From contig NZ_JAUHLI010000023.1 in NCBI RefSeq assembly GCF_036325985.1, forward strand, positions 1-36,465: a stretch of 36,465 nt of DNA, read 5' to 3'. The stretch is from Alkalimonas cellulosilytica (lineage in GTDB: Bacteria; Pseudomonadota; Gammaproteobacteria; Enterobacterales; Alteromonadaceae). This document shows positions 7,511 through 15,570 of the stretch, piece after piece. Under the pieces are notes generated by a model. It saw only the letters and a program-made list of their open reading frames with translations, did no database searches and was not told the origin of the DNA. Positions within the stretch are counted from its first letter, which is position 1. Each line of letters starts with the position of its first letter. A program made the translations under genes and the position numbers.

Positions 7511-7825
7511 ATGATCATGCAGCTGTTGGAGTTTCCAGGAAACTCTCATGAGCAAGTATTTAAATTGCCAGTGGATCTGGACCTCGTCAGTAAAATCAAA
7601 CAAGCCTCAGCGTCATTGGGCTGCGGCGATGAACTCGAATTGAAAGGGCCGCACGGTGTGATGTGCCAAATAGGCGAGGGTGTTCCCATTCGATCTTTTT
7701 CTGACTCCATCAAAATTCGTAAGGGCGAGTTTCAAATGATAATTACGCATGCGGGGTTTGAACCACTGGTTTCGCCATGGCATGCGATTGACTGGTTATC
7801 AACGACCAGTCTGAGTGTGCATTAA
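7511..7825 (+). CDS. Small protein of unknown function
   Basis: A 104-residue soluble protein that I do not recognise. It begins ATG ATC ATG, so the start may be 7511 or 7517; the ribosome binding site is weak (GGGA). The sequence is mixed, without repeats, membrane segments or a recognisable motif. It is separated by about 200 bp and a strong hairpin from the 6930 gene and is convergent with umuC. Codon use looks similar to the two small genes before it, so all three could have come in together. It is probably a real gene but unproven. Confidence 0.5.
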   Translation: MIMQLLEFPGNSHEQVFKLPVDLDLVSKIKQASASLGCGDELELKGPHGVMCQIGEGVPIRSFSDSIKIRKGEFQMIITHAGFEPLVSPWHAIDWLSTTSLSVH

Positions 7826-7918
7826 ATACCTATTCAACAAATCTGCCTTCGAATTTACCACTATGATTCAGGTAATTCGCTGCAGATCACTGCTGCAGGT
7901 ATGAATTAAACCGGACAT

Positions 7919-9196
7919 TCATTTCACGATCGGTAGTTGTTTCCAATTCGTTGTGTAAGCCGGTGACAGCAACTCGCGCTTCATGCTCCATTCCTGCTTG
8001 ACCCCTTGACTGGCAAACCAGATGGTTTTGCCAAATTTGGTGTTTAGGTTGTCCATCAACTGCATCAGTTTCTGATCGGACTCTTTTTGCACGAGTGGCT
8101 CATCAAAAAGACCGGGTTGATAAACGCCAGGATCATAAAAATCAGCCAGCATTACTCCGGCTTTGGCATAGCGGTAGCCATTCACCCATAGTGCATCCAA
8201 CAGCTGGGTGGCTTTGGCCAGAAAGACGCGGGTGTCTGCACTTGGGGCATCCAGTGCTGTGCTCTTGCTGGCACTGTAGGGCGCGTCTTTGTCGCTGAAG
8301 GGGCTGGTCCTCAGAAATACTGTCAGGTGCTTTGCCTCTTGCTGCTCTTTGCGAAGCTTTTGACAGGCCCGGCTGATGTACTCGCTGATGGCCTCGTGCA
8401 TCTGTTGCTTGTCGGTAATGCGTTCGCCAAAGGCGCGGCTTGAAACGATTTGTTTTTTGGTGGGCGCTACTTCTTCCAGGTCGATGCAGGACTCGCCATT
8501 GAGCTCACGCACCGTGCGCTCCACCACCACAGAAAAGTGCTGCCGGATAAACTTAGGGTCTGCCTCTGCCAGTTGCAAGGCGGTATCCATGCCGAGCTGC
8601 TGCAACCGCTTGGTCAGCTTGCTGCCAATTCCCCAAACCTCATGCACCGGCAGCAAGCCCAGCAGTTTGCGCTGACGGACCTTGCTGGTTAAATCCACCA
8701 CACCACCGGTTTTTTGCCAGGTTTTGGCGGCATGGTTGGCTAGCTTTGCCAGGGTTTTGCTGGGAGCAATCCCAACGCAGACCGTCATCCCTGTCCATTT
8801 TTGAATGGTGTGTCGCACGGTTAAGCCAAGCGCGGTGAGGTCCAGACAGTGCGCTACCCCGGTTAAATCCAAAAAGGCCTCGTCGATGGAGTACACCTCA
8901 ACCCGCGGGGCCAATTGCTCCAGGGTGCTCATCACCCGCTGCGACATATCGGCGTAAAGCGCGTAGTTTGATGAGAAAGCCATGACGCCATGCTTTTGCA
9001 TCAAGTCCCGCACCTGAAACAGCGGCACACCCATTTTTATGCCGAGTTTCTTGGCTTCTTTCGAGCGGGCCACCACACAACCGTCGTTGTTGGACAGCAC
9101 CACCACCGGGGTAGTGGCCAAGTCTGGCCGAAACAGCTTTTCACAGCTGGCGTAAAAGTTATTGCAATCGACCAAGGCAAAGACATGGGATGCCAT
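7919..9196 (-). CDS. umuC: DNA polymerase V catalytic subunit UmuC
   Basis: A Y-family translesion polymerase of 425 residues, normal for UmuC (422 in E. coli). Together with two processed UmuD subunits it copies past damaged bases. The N-terminus FALVDCNNFYASCE carries the first catalytic Asp (Asp10). YSIDEAFLDL near residue 103 carries the second acidic pair. The little-finger region and the C-terminal UmuC-specific part are both present. The ATG lies one base after the umuD stop (TAA-C-ATG), so the two are co-transcribed and coupled. Expression should follow the SOS box in front of umuD. The gene could equally be named rumB or mucB; orthology within the group cannot be resolved by eye. Confidence 0.95.
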   Translation of the reverse strand: MASHVFALVDCNNFYASCEKLFRPDLATTPVVVLSNNDGCVVARSKEAKKLGIKMGVPLFQVRDLMQKHGVMAFSSNYALYADMSQRVMSTLEQLAPRVEVYSIDEAFLDLTGVAHCLDLTALGLTVRHTIQKWTGMTVCVGIAPSKTLAKLANHAAKTWQKTGGVVDLTSKVRQRKLLGLLPVHEVWGIGSKLTKRLQQLGMDTALQLAEADPKFIRQHFSVVVERTVRELNGESCIDLEEVAPTKKQIVSSRAFGERITDKQQMHEAISEYISRACQKLRKEQQEAKHLTVFLRTSPFSDKDAPYSASKSTALDAPSADTRVFLAKATQLLDALWVNGYRYAKAGVMLADFYDPGVYQPGLFDEPLVQKESDQKLMQLMDNLNTKFGKTIWFASQGVKQEWSMKRELLSPAYTTNWKQLPIVK

Positions 9197-9197
9197 G

Positions 9198-9626
9198 TTA
9201 GCGCTTCATCTGACGAACCACGCTGGTGACCACCCCAAAGATGTTCAGCTCATCGCCTGAGCGCAAACGAATGGGCGGATAGGCTGGATTTTTGGGATTT
9301 AACTGCAGGTAGGGTTTGGTGCAAAGCTCTTTGACCGTGAACTCGCCACTGACTTCTGCCACTACAATGTCACCATGCACGGCATCGATGGAGCGGTCGA
9401 CCACCAACACATCGTTGGAATGAATGCCGGCATCAATCATTGAGTCGCCCTCTACACGAACGAAGAAGGTCGCGTTCGGGTGCTGAATGCACAGTTCATT
9501 CAAGTCCAGCGTGCGCTCGACATAGTCCTGAGCCGGGGAGGGGAAGCCTGCCGGTACTTTTTGCAAGAAAAGCGGTATCACCAGGCGGGTGCTGACGCAG
9601 GCTTCGGCCAGATAAGTGGCAGTCAT
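9198..9626 (-). CDS. umuD: UmuD, LexA-like self-cleaving subunit of polymerase V
   Basis: A 142-residue protein of the LexA/UmuD S24 peptidase family. RecA filaments stimulate it to cut itself, and the shortened form joins UmuC. The cleavage site is Ala26-Gly27 (VPAGFPSPA), the nucleophile is Ser62 in VEGDSMIDAGI and the general base is Lys99 in FTVKEL, all at the usual spacing. The start is supported by GGAGAG just upstream. It is the first gene of the umuDC operon, with a LexA box about 20 bp ahead of the start. Everything needed for function appears intact. Confidence 0.95.
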   Translation of the reverse strand: MTATYLAEACVSTRLVIPLFLQKVPAGFPSPAQDYVERTLDLNELCIQHPNATFFVRVEGDSMIDAGIHSNDVLVVDRSIDAVHGDIVVAEVSGEFTVKELCTKPYLQLNPKNPAYPPIRLRSGDELNIFGVVTSVVRQMKR

Positions 9627-9645
9627 GATTCTCTCCGCATAAAAT

Positions 9646-9665
9646 AACTGTTTATTTGTACAGTA
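9646..9665 (-). promoter_or_regulatory. SOS box (LexA operator) of umuDC
   Basis: AACTGTTTATTTGTACAGTA matches the gammaproteobacterial LexA consensus CTGT-N8-ACAG with AT-rich inside bases. It sits just upstream of umuD, where LexA would block transcription until DNA damage. Confidence 0.88.
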
Positions 9666-9807
9666 TATCGCTAGAATTGGATTTTGTCAGCGTTTGACCG
9701 GCGTATGTGTATGCAAAGTGGACAGATAAAAATCCGGGGCACTGTTCAGAGCTGTTGCCAGCACTTAACATGGCTACACTCAATAAGGAAGCAAGAGGAG
9801 AAAGTGT

Positions 9808-10155
9808 ATGGAGCCTGATGTGATCCTGCTTGAACAGCAGAGCCTGGAAGCTCTGCGTCATAACTACCCGCAGCTGAAGGAGCTCGATGGGGCACTTAAC
9901 TTTTATTCCGAAGCCGAAGCGAGCCAGCTCACCGCTACCGCCTGGCATTTCTCGGAGCAGGCCCAAACTTTGCTCAGGCAAAGCGGGCTCAAATCCGCCA
10001 TCCTCGATTTGCTCGATGCCTTGGTGGCCCAGCGGAAACAGCAGCGCATTCGTCCGAACCGAGCAGGGCGCATGCACCTCAAAGAAGATCAGCTGCAGCT
10101 GGAGTGGCTGCACGAAGAGAGCATGCCAGAGGCCATGTTACGCCAGGCCGTATAA
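9808..10155 (+). CDS. Small soluble protein of unknown function
   Basis: A 115-residue, mostly helical and charged protein that I do not recognise. It has no membrane segment or signal peptide. The ATG at 9808 has a good AGGAG ribosome binding site. It is transcribed away from umuDC, and the LexA box lies about 140 bp before its start, so any SOS control would be weak or indirect. Its 3' end lies within a hairpin region shared with the convergent SOUL gene. I see no partner that hints at a role. Confidence 0.6.
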   Translation: MEPDVILLEQQSLEALRHNYPQLKELDGALNFYSEAEASQLTATAWHFSEQAQTLLRQSGLKSAILDLLDALVAQRKQQRIRPNRAGRMHLKEDQLQLEWLHEESMPEAMLRQAV

Positions 10156-10205
10156 TGGGCCTGGTAAATGCTGGTCGGCGCCTGCTGTTGGCCTATTAAG
10201 GCGCC
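10143..10205. terminator. Two hairpins between convergent genes
   Basis: CCAGGCC (10143-10149) pairs with GGCCTGG (10158-10164), and GGCGCCT (10177-10183) pairs with AGGCGCC (10199-10205). The stems are perfect, and the stop codons of the two converging genes lie in or beside the loops. They probably serve as a bidirectional transcript end, although T runs are missing. Confidence 0.45.
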
Positions 10206-10828
10206 TGCAGTGCAATCAGCACTTCATTGCGTCGAAACATCGGCAGTGTCATCGGGCCATGGTAGCCTGCTTTTAGCGGCGCACTCGCTGGTTGGTACCC
10301 CTGCTCAAGCAGCCACTTTTGCAACACCGCAGTCTGTTTGGCGACATTGCGATCGCTTAATCGGCCGGAAAATCGAATGGCAGCGACCCGATAATCGCTC
10401 ACTTCAGACAGCGTTACCGATGGATCGGTCGGCTTTGGCGTAGTTTCCAGCGTGAAGTGCGCCGGCATCACAAAAGACATCCGCGCCTGCTCAGGCGTAT
10501 CGGTCATAAAGACCGGCGCCGTCATCGCGATGGACACCCCCTGATGACCATTTGAAGCCTCCATAAACACCGGTGCGGTCATGGCGATGTCTCGCGCCCC
10601 CTCGTTCGCACCGCTGATGTAGCGGAACAGCTTTCGAAAAGCACCATTTTGGCCATGCGCAGCCATATCGGCCGAAACCAACACCATGGCATCGTAATGG
10701 CGCACATCAATACCCAGGCTCTCATCCACCTGCAACTGGGTGTAAGGGGCAATTTCAACATGGCTCTGGCCGACCACAGAGCAGCCGGCCAGCAAGGCGG
10801 CAGTAAATAAGGTGAATACGGATTTCAC
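10196..10828 (-). CDS. SOUL-family (heme-binding-like) lipoprotein
   Basis: A 210-residue protein with a lipoprotein signal: hydrophobic N-terminus ending in LLAGC, so Cys16 would be lipidated and the protein anchored in the envelope. The rest matches the SOUL/HBP family: RKLFRYISGAN, two MTAPVFM repeats and a closing YHGPMTLPMFRRNEV segment, which is typical of bacterial members. SOUL proteins can bind heme in eukaryotes; the role of bacterial lipoprotein members is unclear, so heme binding is not certain. It stands alone between a small unknown gene and the first WYL-controlled operon, which it faces divergently. No strong promoter was identified. Confidence 0.88.
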   Translation of the reverse strand: MKSVFTLFTAALLAGCSVVGQSHVEIAPYTQLQVDESLGIDVRHYDAMVLVSADMAAHGQNGAFRKLFRYISGANEGARDIAMTAPVFMEASNGHQGVSIAMTAPVFMTDTPEQARMSFVMPAHFTLETTPKPTDPSVTLSEVSDYRVAAIRFSGRLSDRNVAKQTAVLQKWLLEQGYQPASAPLKAGYHGPMTLPMFRRNEVLIALQAP

Positions 10829-10966
10829 GGTTAGTCCTTTTGCATTGTTTGTTGTGGTTGTACGTGTGTTTTAAAGAAACAGAGCAGTAGGGTTACCGGA
10901 AGGCCAGAACAAATGGCTGTTCTCATTGAAGGAAGTTTTTTTAAGGGGCAGAACCATCACTAGATT

Positions 10967-11002
10967 CGAGCGTCATGTGGTGAAGCTCGCGTGAGGTAGA
11001 GT
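10967..11002 (+). promoter_or_regulatory. TGTC-type WYL promoter, copy 1 (AAA1-WYL1 operon)
   Basis: CGAGCGTCA-N5-TGAAGCTCG (10967-10989) is a nearly perfect inverted repeat. Counting from the core right arm TGAAGCTC, exactly 8 bp follow before TAGAGT (10997-11002). It is the most diverged copy (TGAA in place of TGTC). There is no -35 box at the normal distance. Confidence 0.6.
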
Positions 11003-11032
11003 GCTTAGCTTATTGGCTGATAAGGAAAGCAT

Positions 11033-13084
11033 ATGGAACAAGTTTTTTTAAAGCCCCATGACAAACCTTCCTACCGGGTCAACCCTGTCGTCTGCGCTGA
11101 TTTGGCCATTGCCGTGCGCTGGGTGCTCTGCATTCAGCAACGCTTTTACCGTTATCGCTGTGCCAAAGCCTTGGATGCGTTGGGGTTTAAAGATGAGTTC
11201 AGTGAACAGTTAATTACCGATGACGCCGATCAGGGTTATGATGATTTGATTGCTTTGCTGGATGCGCACATTGCCAGTCAGCCACCTTTGGCATTGGATG
11301 CCAATACGGAGGCTTTTGGTCACTTGATAGGGCTAAGTAAGCTTGAAACGGCTATTTTCCGCTTTGTGTTAATTGTGCGCTCCTGGCGCATGGTATTTAG
11401 CGATGTGCGTGCAGCGCGGTATTACGCTACGGGAAATGATATTTTTGAGTTGGTAGCGCATTGTCTTCAGGCAAATGCAGATGATGTTGAAGTGGCTTTG
11501 ATGCCAGCTTCTACGCTGGCGATTTGTCAGCTTGTTACCATGGAGCGGGGCGGGGATCTGGCCGATCATTTTCGCTCCTTACGTGTGTTTGACCGCTTAT
11601 TTGCCAATGACTGCGATCCCAAAGAGCTGATTGAAAAGTTCAGCAGCAGTGTGCCGGCCCCTAAGCTGACCGGCGACGATTTTCCTCACCTGCATGATGA
11701 AGTGCACTTGCTCAAACGTTTATTGGACCATGCTTTAGCCAATCGACTGACTGGCTGTAACTTTTTGCTGTATGGCCCTCCGGGTACCGGTAAAACTGAG
11801 CTGGCCAATTGGCTGGGCTATCAGGCTTGTCAGAATGTCATGGCCGTCAGTGCGTTTTCCGGCCATGAAGTTCACAATGCTAAATCACGCTTAAATGCCT
11901 TTTTGATGTGTCAGCGTCTTTATGGCAACTCGGGAGATAAGGTTCTGATTTTTGATGAGGCCGATGATGTGCTGCCAAGCCAGCTGGGCATCACGGTTGG
12001 CAATAGCGATGCTCTGAAGATGGCCATCAATCAATTGCTTGAAACCAATGCCACGCCCTGTATCTGGATTTGCAACTCCATCCGTCACTTTGATGCGGCG
12101 CAGTTACGACGCTTTACGCTGATGGTGCAGGTTAACGAGCCGCCTGAAAAAGTGCGTCAAACCATTGTGGAGCGGTACCTGGCCGACACGGGCGTTGGGG
12201 CGGATTATCTAAAGTCGCTGGCTTTTGACAAACACATTACGCCTGCCATGCTTGCGAAATTGGCCGAGCATCACCAAGCAGTAAAAGCAGATAAAGCCGA
12301 ACAACTGGAACGCAACTTTGATCTGATGATCAATCCACTGCTGCAAGCGCGCTTTGGCCGGGATCGCCTGGTCACTTCTGCACAGCCTATTTTGCCAGAG
12401 TATTACAACAGCAATTATTGCATGGCAACCCTTGCCGCACAGTGCCGGCAACATCCGGAGCTGAGGATTTGCTTGTATGGCCCGCCAGGAACTGGCAAAA
12501 CCAGCTATGCCTCATATCTGGCGCGTGAAGTCGATAAGCCGTTGTTGCACAAAACGGCCAGCGACTTACTAGGTAGTTATGTGGGGGAAACCGAACGAGC
12601 CATTGCCGACGCCTTTCGTGAGGCCGAAAAATCTGCCGCCATTTTGCTGCTGGATGAAGTGGACACCTTAATGGGCGCACGTCATCAGGCAGAGCGGCAC
12701 TGGCAAAAAACCATGACCAACGAGCTGCTGACTCAACTTGATCAGTACCGCGGCGTCCTGGTATGCACCACCAATTTTATGGAGGCTTTGGATCCGGCGG
12801 CAGTGCGTCGTTTTGATCTGAAAGTGCAGCTCGATTACCTGAACGTTACTCAGGCAATGCGCTTGTTCAAAGAGCTGCTTGCAGAGTTTGGTATACAGCA
12901 ATCAGAGTTTATTTATGAAGATGAACTCAGTCGCTGGCGGCTGACACCGGCCGATTTTAATCTGGTGAAACGCCAAAGCCGCTTTTTAGCACCGGGGGCA
13001 CTGAATGCAGCCGCTTTGCTGCAAGCGCTGCAGCAGGAAGTGCAGTATCGTCACACGGAGCGCAGTATTGGCTTTGTCCACTAA
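11033..13084 (+). CDS. Double AAA+ ATPase (AAA1)
   Basis: A 683-residue cytoplasmic ATPase. The first 220 residues are a helical domain that I do not recognise. The first AAA+ module has Walker A GPPGTGKT (248-255) and Walker B VLIFDEADD (about 304). The second has GPPGTGKT near 483 and ILLLDEVD near 537, with an arginine-finger-like AAVRRFDLK. Both sites look catalytic. The second module resembles the FtsH/Cdc48/spastin group (SDLLGSYVGETE pore region). A paralogue with the same plan lies at 29960, so they may form mixed rings or act on different targets. It is transcribed with the WYL regulator 42 bp downstream, from its own TGTC-type promoter. Remodelling of a protein complex is likely; the substrate is unknown. 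Confidence 0.85.
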   Translation: MEQVFLKPHDKPSYRVNPVVCADLAIAVRWVLCIQQRFYRYRCAKALDALGFKDEFSEQLITDDADQGYDDLIALLDAHIASQPPLALDANTEAFGHLIGLSKLETAIFRFVLIVRSWRMVFSDVRAARYYATGNDIFELVAHCLQANADDVEVALMPASTLAICQLVTMERGGDLADHFRSLRVFDRLFANDCDPKELIEKFSSSVPAPKLTGDDFPHLHDEVHLLKRLLDHALANRLTGCNFLLYGPPGTGKTELANWLGYQACQNVMAVSAFSGHEVHNAKSRLNAFLMCQRLYGNSGDKVLIFDEADDVLPSQLGITVGNSDALKMAINQLLETNATPCIWICNSIRHFDAAQLRRFTLMVQVNEPPEKVRQTIVERYLADTGVGADYLKSLAFDKHITPAMLAKLAEHHQAVKADKAEQLERNFDLMINPLLQARFGRDRLVTSAQPILPEYYNSNYCMATLAAQCRQHPELRICLYGPPGTGKTSYASYLAREVDKPLLHKTASDLLGSYVGETERAIADAFREAEKSAAILLLDEVDTLMGARHQAERHWQKTMTNELLTQLDQYRGVLVCTTNFMEALDPAAVRRFDLKVQLDYLNVTQAMRLFKELLAEFGIQQSEFIYEDELSRWRLTPADFNLVKRQSRFLAPGALNAAALLQALQQEVQYRHTERSIGFVH

Positions 13085-13126
13085 GTAGGTTATTCATAAA
13101 CAACAACCTTTGAAAGGAGCAACCCG

Positions 13127-14131
13127 ATGCAGTTGGAGCAGATTATTTATCGAACCTTGCCAGAAGGCGAGCACAAAGCCATTACTACCGCACAGCTGCT
13201 CGAACGCATCCAGGCTTCGGGGTGGGCCCATCAAGCTGCTTCCTTGTTACCAGGTGAACGCAAATCTGCTATCCAAAAGCTCAGGCGGCAGCTTGATGGC
13301 ATGATGGATAACCCGGACAAACTGATAGGGAGCGATAGACAAAGTCGCCAGCAAATCTATTGGCGAAAACCTGATCCGCAAAAAGGGCTGGCTTATCTTA
13401 TCCAGGAACTTAGCCTGCTGCAGGATGTGATTAAACGCGGCTTGTCACCGAAAACACAGCAGGATTTTGATGCCCTGTTGTCAAAACGATTGTCGCATCA
13501 ATCACGCTGGCTAAATAAGTTGTACGTTGCGCCATCCGGCGTCTGGCAGCCACCAGTGCTGGACGCAACGACCACGGAGCTGGTTTATAGCGCTATTGAG
13601 CAAGAGTTGGAGTTTAGTTGTGACTACACCAACATCCAGGGGTTAAAGCGCCGGGTTCGGCTAGCGCCCTGGGGGTTAATGGTCAAAGCAGAGAAGGTGT
13701 ACGTGGTAGCCCGAGAGTGCGGCAAGAATAAGCCCGGGGCGGTGACTTACGCCATGATCAGCATCGAAAATGTGGAATTGGAAAACCCGATGCAGTTAAG
13801 CGATATGCTGGATCCGGCTATCGACTTTAAAACCTACTGCGAACAAGAAGGGATGGGGCAGTTCGCCAAGGGAACTGAAAGCATTGTGTTGACCATGCGT
13901 CTTTATGGCAATGCCGGGCGACGCATCCATGACACCCCACTGAGCACTGATATGCAGGTAAAGGAAATTAGTCATGATTGCCGAGAGGTGACCGCCACGG
14001 TGCACAACAGTGTCGAGCTTAGAAAGTTTTTGCGAGGTTTTGGTGCCGAACTGCAAGTGATGGCTCCTGAGCAACTGCGCTCGCAGATGGCAGAGGAACT
14101 CAAACAAGCCTTGGCGTGGTATCAAATATAG
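13127..14131 (+). CDS. WYL-domain transcriptional regulator (WYL1)
   Basis: A 334-residue regulator. A winged helix-turn-helix-like region occupies roughly the first 90 residues. A WYL domain follows (about 165-230: ELEFSCDYTNI, then RLAPWGLMVKAEKVYVVAREC), in which the motif itself reads VYV. A WCX-type C-terminal extension comes last (RRIHDTPLS, LRGFGAELQVMAPEQLR). WYL proteins such as PafB/PafC and DriD respond to single-stranded DNA after damage and activate promoters. It lies in an operon with AAA1, and the next promoter of the shared type begins 13 bp after its stop codon. It is one of two candidates for the protein that reads the eight TGTC-type promoters. Confidence 0.85.
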   Translation: MQLEQIIYRTLPEGEHKAITTAQLLERIQASGWAHQAASLLPGERKSAIQKLRRQLDGMMDNPDKLIGSDRQSRQQIYWRKPDPQKGLAYLIQELSLLQDVIKRGLSPKTQQDFDALLSKRLSHQSRWLNKLYVAPSGVWQPPVLDATTTELVYSAIEQELEFSCDYTNIQGLKRRVRLAPWGLMVKAEKVYVVARECGKNKPGAVTYAMISIENVELENPMQLSDMLDPAIDFKTYCEQEGMGQFAKGTESIVLTMRLYGNAGRRIHDTPLSTDMQVKEISHDCREVTATVHNSVELRKFLRGFGAELQVMAPEQLRSQMAEELKQALAWYQI

Positions 14132-14143
14132 AAAAATTAATTT

Positions 14144-14178
14144 GAGCGTCACTCTATGACGCTCACTGCCGCTATGCT
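14144..14178 (+). promoter_or_regulatory. TGTC-type WYL promoter, copy 2 (14223-16677 operon)
   Basis: GAGCGTCA-N5-TGACGCTC (14144-14164) is a perfect 8-bp inverted repeat, then 8 bp, then TATGCT (14173-14178). The middle reads TCA/TGA in place of ACA/TGT, as in copy 1, so copies 1 and 2 form a subtype. Confidence 0.75.
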
Positions 14179-14222
14179 GGTTGCAAGCCTTGGTATTCTA
14201 CCACAGGTCACCGGAGGTTTGC

Positions 14223-14654
14223 ATGAACGATGTTTTTGATACCTTTTCCCGTTTAGCGGTTCCCCTGCATCAGCTTGGTTTTCACTCAGAACGATCTTTG
14301 CTGCCCTTGGTTCGCACCTTAACCCAGTACTTGCCCATCACAGAGCAAACGCGTTTGCTGTTAAGTGCAAAGCTTGCCGGCGAACTGCAGGTTGAAGAAG
14401 ACTTTGCCGGGGCGCTTTACTACATCAAAGAGCACTTTGCGTGGTATGGCGTCTACTTTGATAAAGACCAGCAAACACTGGTTTTTACCAGCGAAACCGA
14501 TGGGGAAATACACCGGGTGCATAAAAGCCAGGTGCCAGAGCTACCGGTTCCTATCCGGACAGAGTTCCATCAAATCTACTTTGGCTATTTACTGCAGCAA
14601 CAACTGGTGCGTCGCAACGATATTCTGGTTGTGACAGCTTGCCCTGGGAACTAA
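14223..14654 (+). CDS. Unknown soluble protein, first gene of a WYL-type operon
   Basis: A 143-residue protein that I do not recognise. No signal peptide or membrane segment is visible. The C-terminal half (YYIKEHFAWYGVYFDKDQQTLVF) looks like a small alpha/beta domain. Translation from 14223 is favoured by GGAGG at the right distance; the frame is open further up to 14181 but that region overlaps the promoter start. It is the first gene after TGTC-type promoter copy 2 and is followed after 12 bp by a membrane protein gene. A role in the same response as AAA1 and recCBD is inferred only from the promoter. Confidence 0.65.
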   Translation: MNDVFDTFSRLAVPLHQLGFHSERSLLPLVRTLTQYLPITEQTRLLLSAKLAGELQVEEDFAGALYYIKEHFAWYGVYFDKDQQTLVFTSETDGEIHRVHKSQVPELPVPIRTEFHQIYFGYLLQQQLVRRNDILVVTACPGN

Positions 14655-14666
14655 AAGGAGATTGCC

Positions 14667-15002
14667 ATGTATAAATTTTCTTTGCTATTACTCTTTGTTG
14701 ATGTTGCCAATGAGGTGATCGAGGAGGCGGCAGAAGCCAAGCATTTGCGCCAAATGTCCTGGCCGGCCATTGCACTGAACCTGATGGAAATTGGCATCGC
14801 TGGTTTTTCCTGGTTGATTGTCGCTTTGCTTGTTGGGCTTGGGTTCTCTGACCTGTGGGCGTTGATTGCATTGTGCATCGGAGCGCTTCATGTCTACACC
14901 CGTTTGTTTCACACCAAAGCCTGGAATACCTTCATTATTGAATGCAACGAACTGGCTGATGAGCACGACGCAAAACACAAAAAAACAAAGAGGTCACAAT
15001 GA
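14667..15002 (+). CDS. Small membrane protein of unknown function
   Basis: A 111-residue protein with two predicted membrane segments (about residues 31-55, WPAIALNLMEIGIAGFSWLI and onward; and about 59-76, FSDLWALIALCIGALHVY). The C-terminus is charged and ends in a lysine-rich tail (KHKKTKRSQ), probably cytoplasmic. The ATG has a strong AAGGAG site. Its stop codon overlaps the start of the esterase gene (ATGA), so these are coupled. It is the second gene in the operon from promoter copy 2. No family is recognised. Confidence 0.7.
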   Translation: MYKFSLLLLFVDVANEVIEEAAEAKHLRQMSWPAIALNLMEIGIAGFSWLIVALLVGLGFSDLWALIALCIGALHVYTRLFHTKAWNTFIIECNELADEHDAKHKKTKRSQ

Positions 15003-15559
15003 TTATTTTCATTCATGGTTTTGGCTCGAACGGCCTGGGCAGCAAAGCGTGTCAGCTTCGGGCTTATTGTGCACTCAACAAAATTCCGTTTCTGGCGCCA
15101 TCGCTAAGCACCATCCCAGTACTTGCCATCTCTACCTTAGAAGAGCTGATAGAACAATGCCTTAACTTTCAACCGATTCGCTTGATTGGTTCATCACTAG
15201 GTGGCTATTATGCCCTGTACCTGGCGCAAAAATATCAACTGAGCGCAGTGTTGATTAATCCTTCGATGGAGCCAGAAGTAACCTTGCAGCGACACCGAGG
15301 CAAAGCCTGCAACTACTTTGATGGCTCCGGTTATGAGTGGACGGCTGAACACCTGGCAAGCCTAAAACACTACCGCACGGACTCGACCGGCAAGAACACC
15401 TTGCTATTAGTTCAAACCGGTGACGAAGTGCTGGATTACCAGGTGGCAGTCAACCGCTTGCCGGATGCCGAAACGATAGTTGTGCCTGGTGGGAATCATG
15501 GGTTTGAGGGGTTTGATAGTTATTTAGAAAAGACGATGACTTTTTTGCAAATCAAATAA
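14999..15559 (+). CDS. YqiA-type alpha/beta hydrolase (esterase)
   Basis: A 186-residue alpha/beta hydrolase of the small YqiA/YcfP group. It opens directly with strand and oxyanion motif IIFIHGFGSN, has the nucleophile elbow GSSLGGYYA (Ser about 64), an Asp in the QTGDEVLDY loop, and the catalytic His in GGNHGFEGF. All three catalytic residues are present. YqiA-like enzymes cleave short acyl esters in vitro; natural substrates are not known. The gene overlaps the membrane protein gene before it by four bases, and the next gene starts 11 bp after its stop codon. It therefore belongs to the operon from promoter copy 2. Confidence 0.85.
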   Translation: MIIFIHGFGSNGLGSKACQLRAYCALNKIPFLAPSLSTIPVLAISTLEELIEQCLNFQPIRLIGSSLGGYYALYLAQKYQLSAVLINPSMEPEVTLQRHRGKACNYFDGSGYEWTAEHLASLKHYRTDSTGKNTLLLVQTGDEVLDYQVAVNRLPDAETIVVPGGNHGFEGFDSYLEKTMTFLQIK

Positions 15560-15570
15560 GGATGAACTCT

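Noticed and set aside
6033..7825. Prophage remnant
   Set aside because: A Cro-like regulator and small unknown genes are compatible, but no integrase, structural, lysis or attachment site was found.
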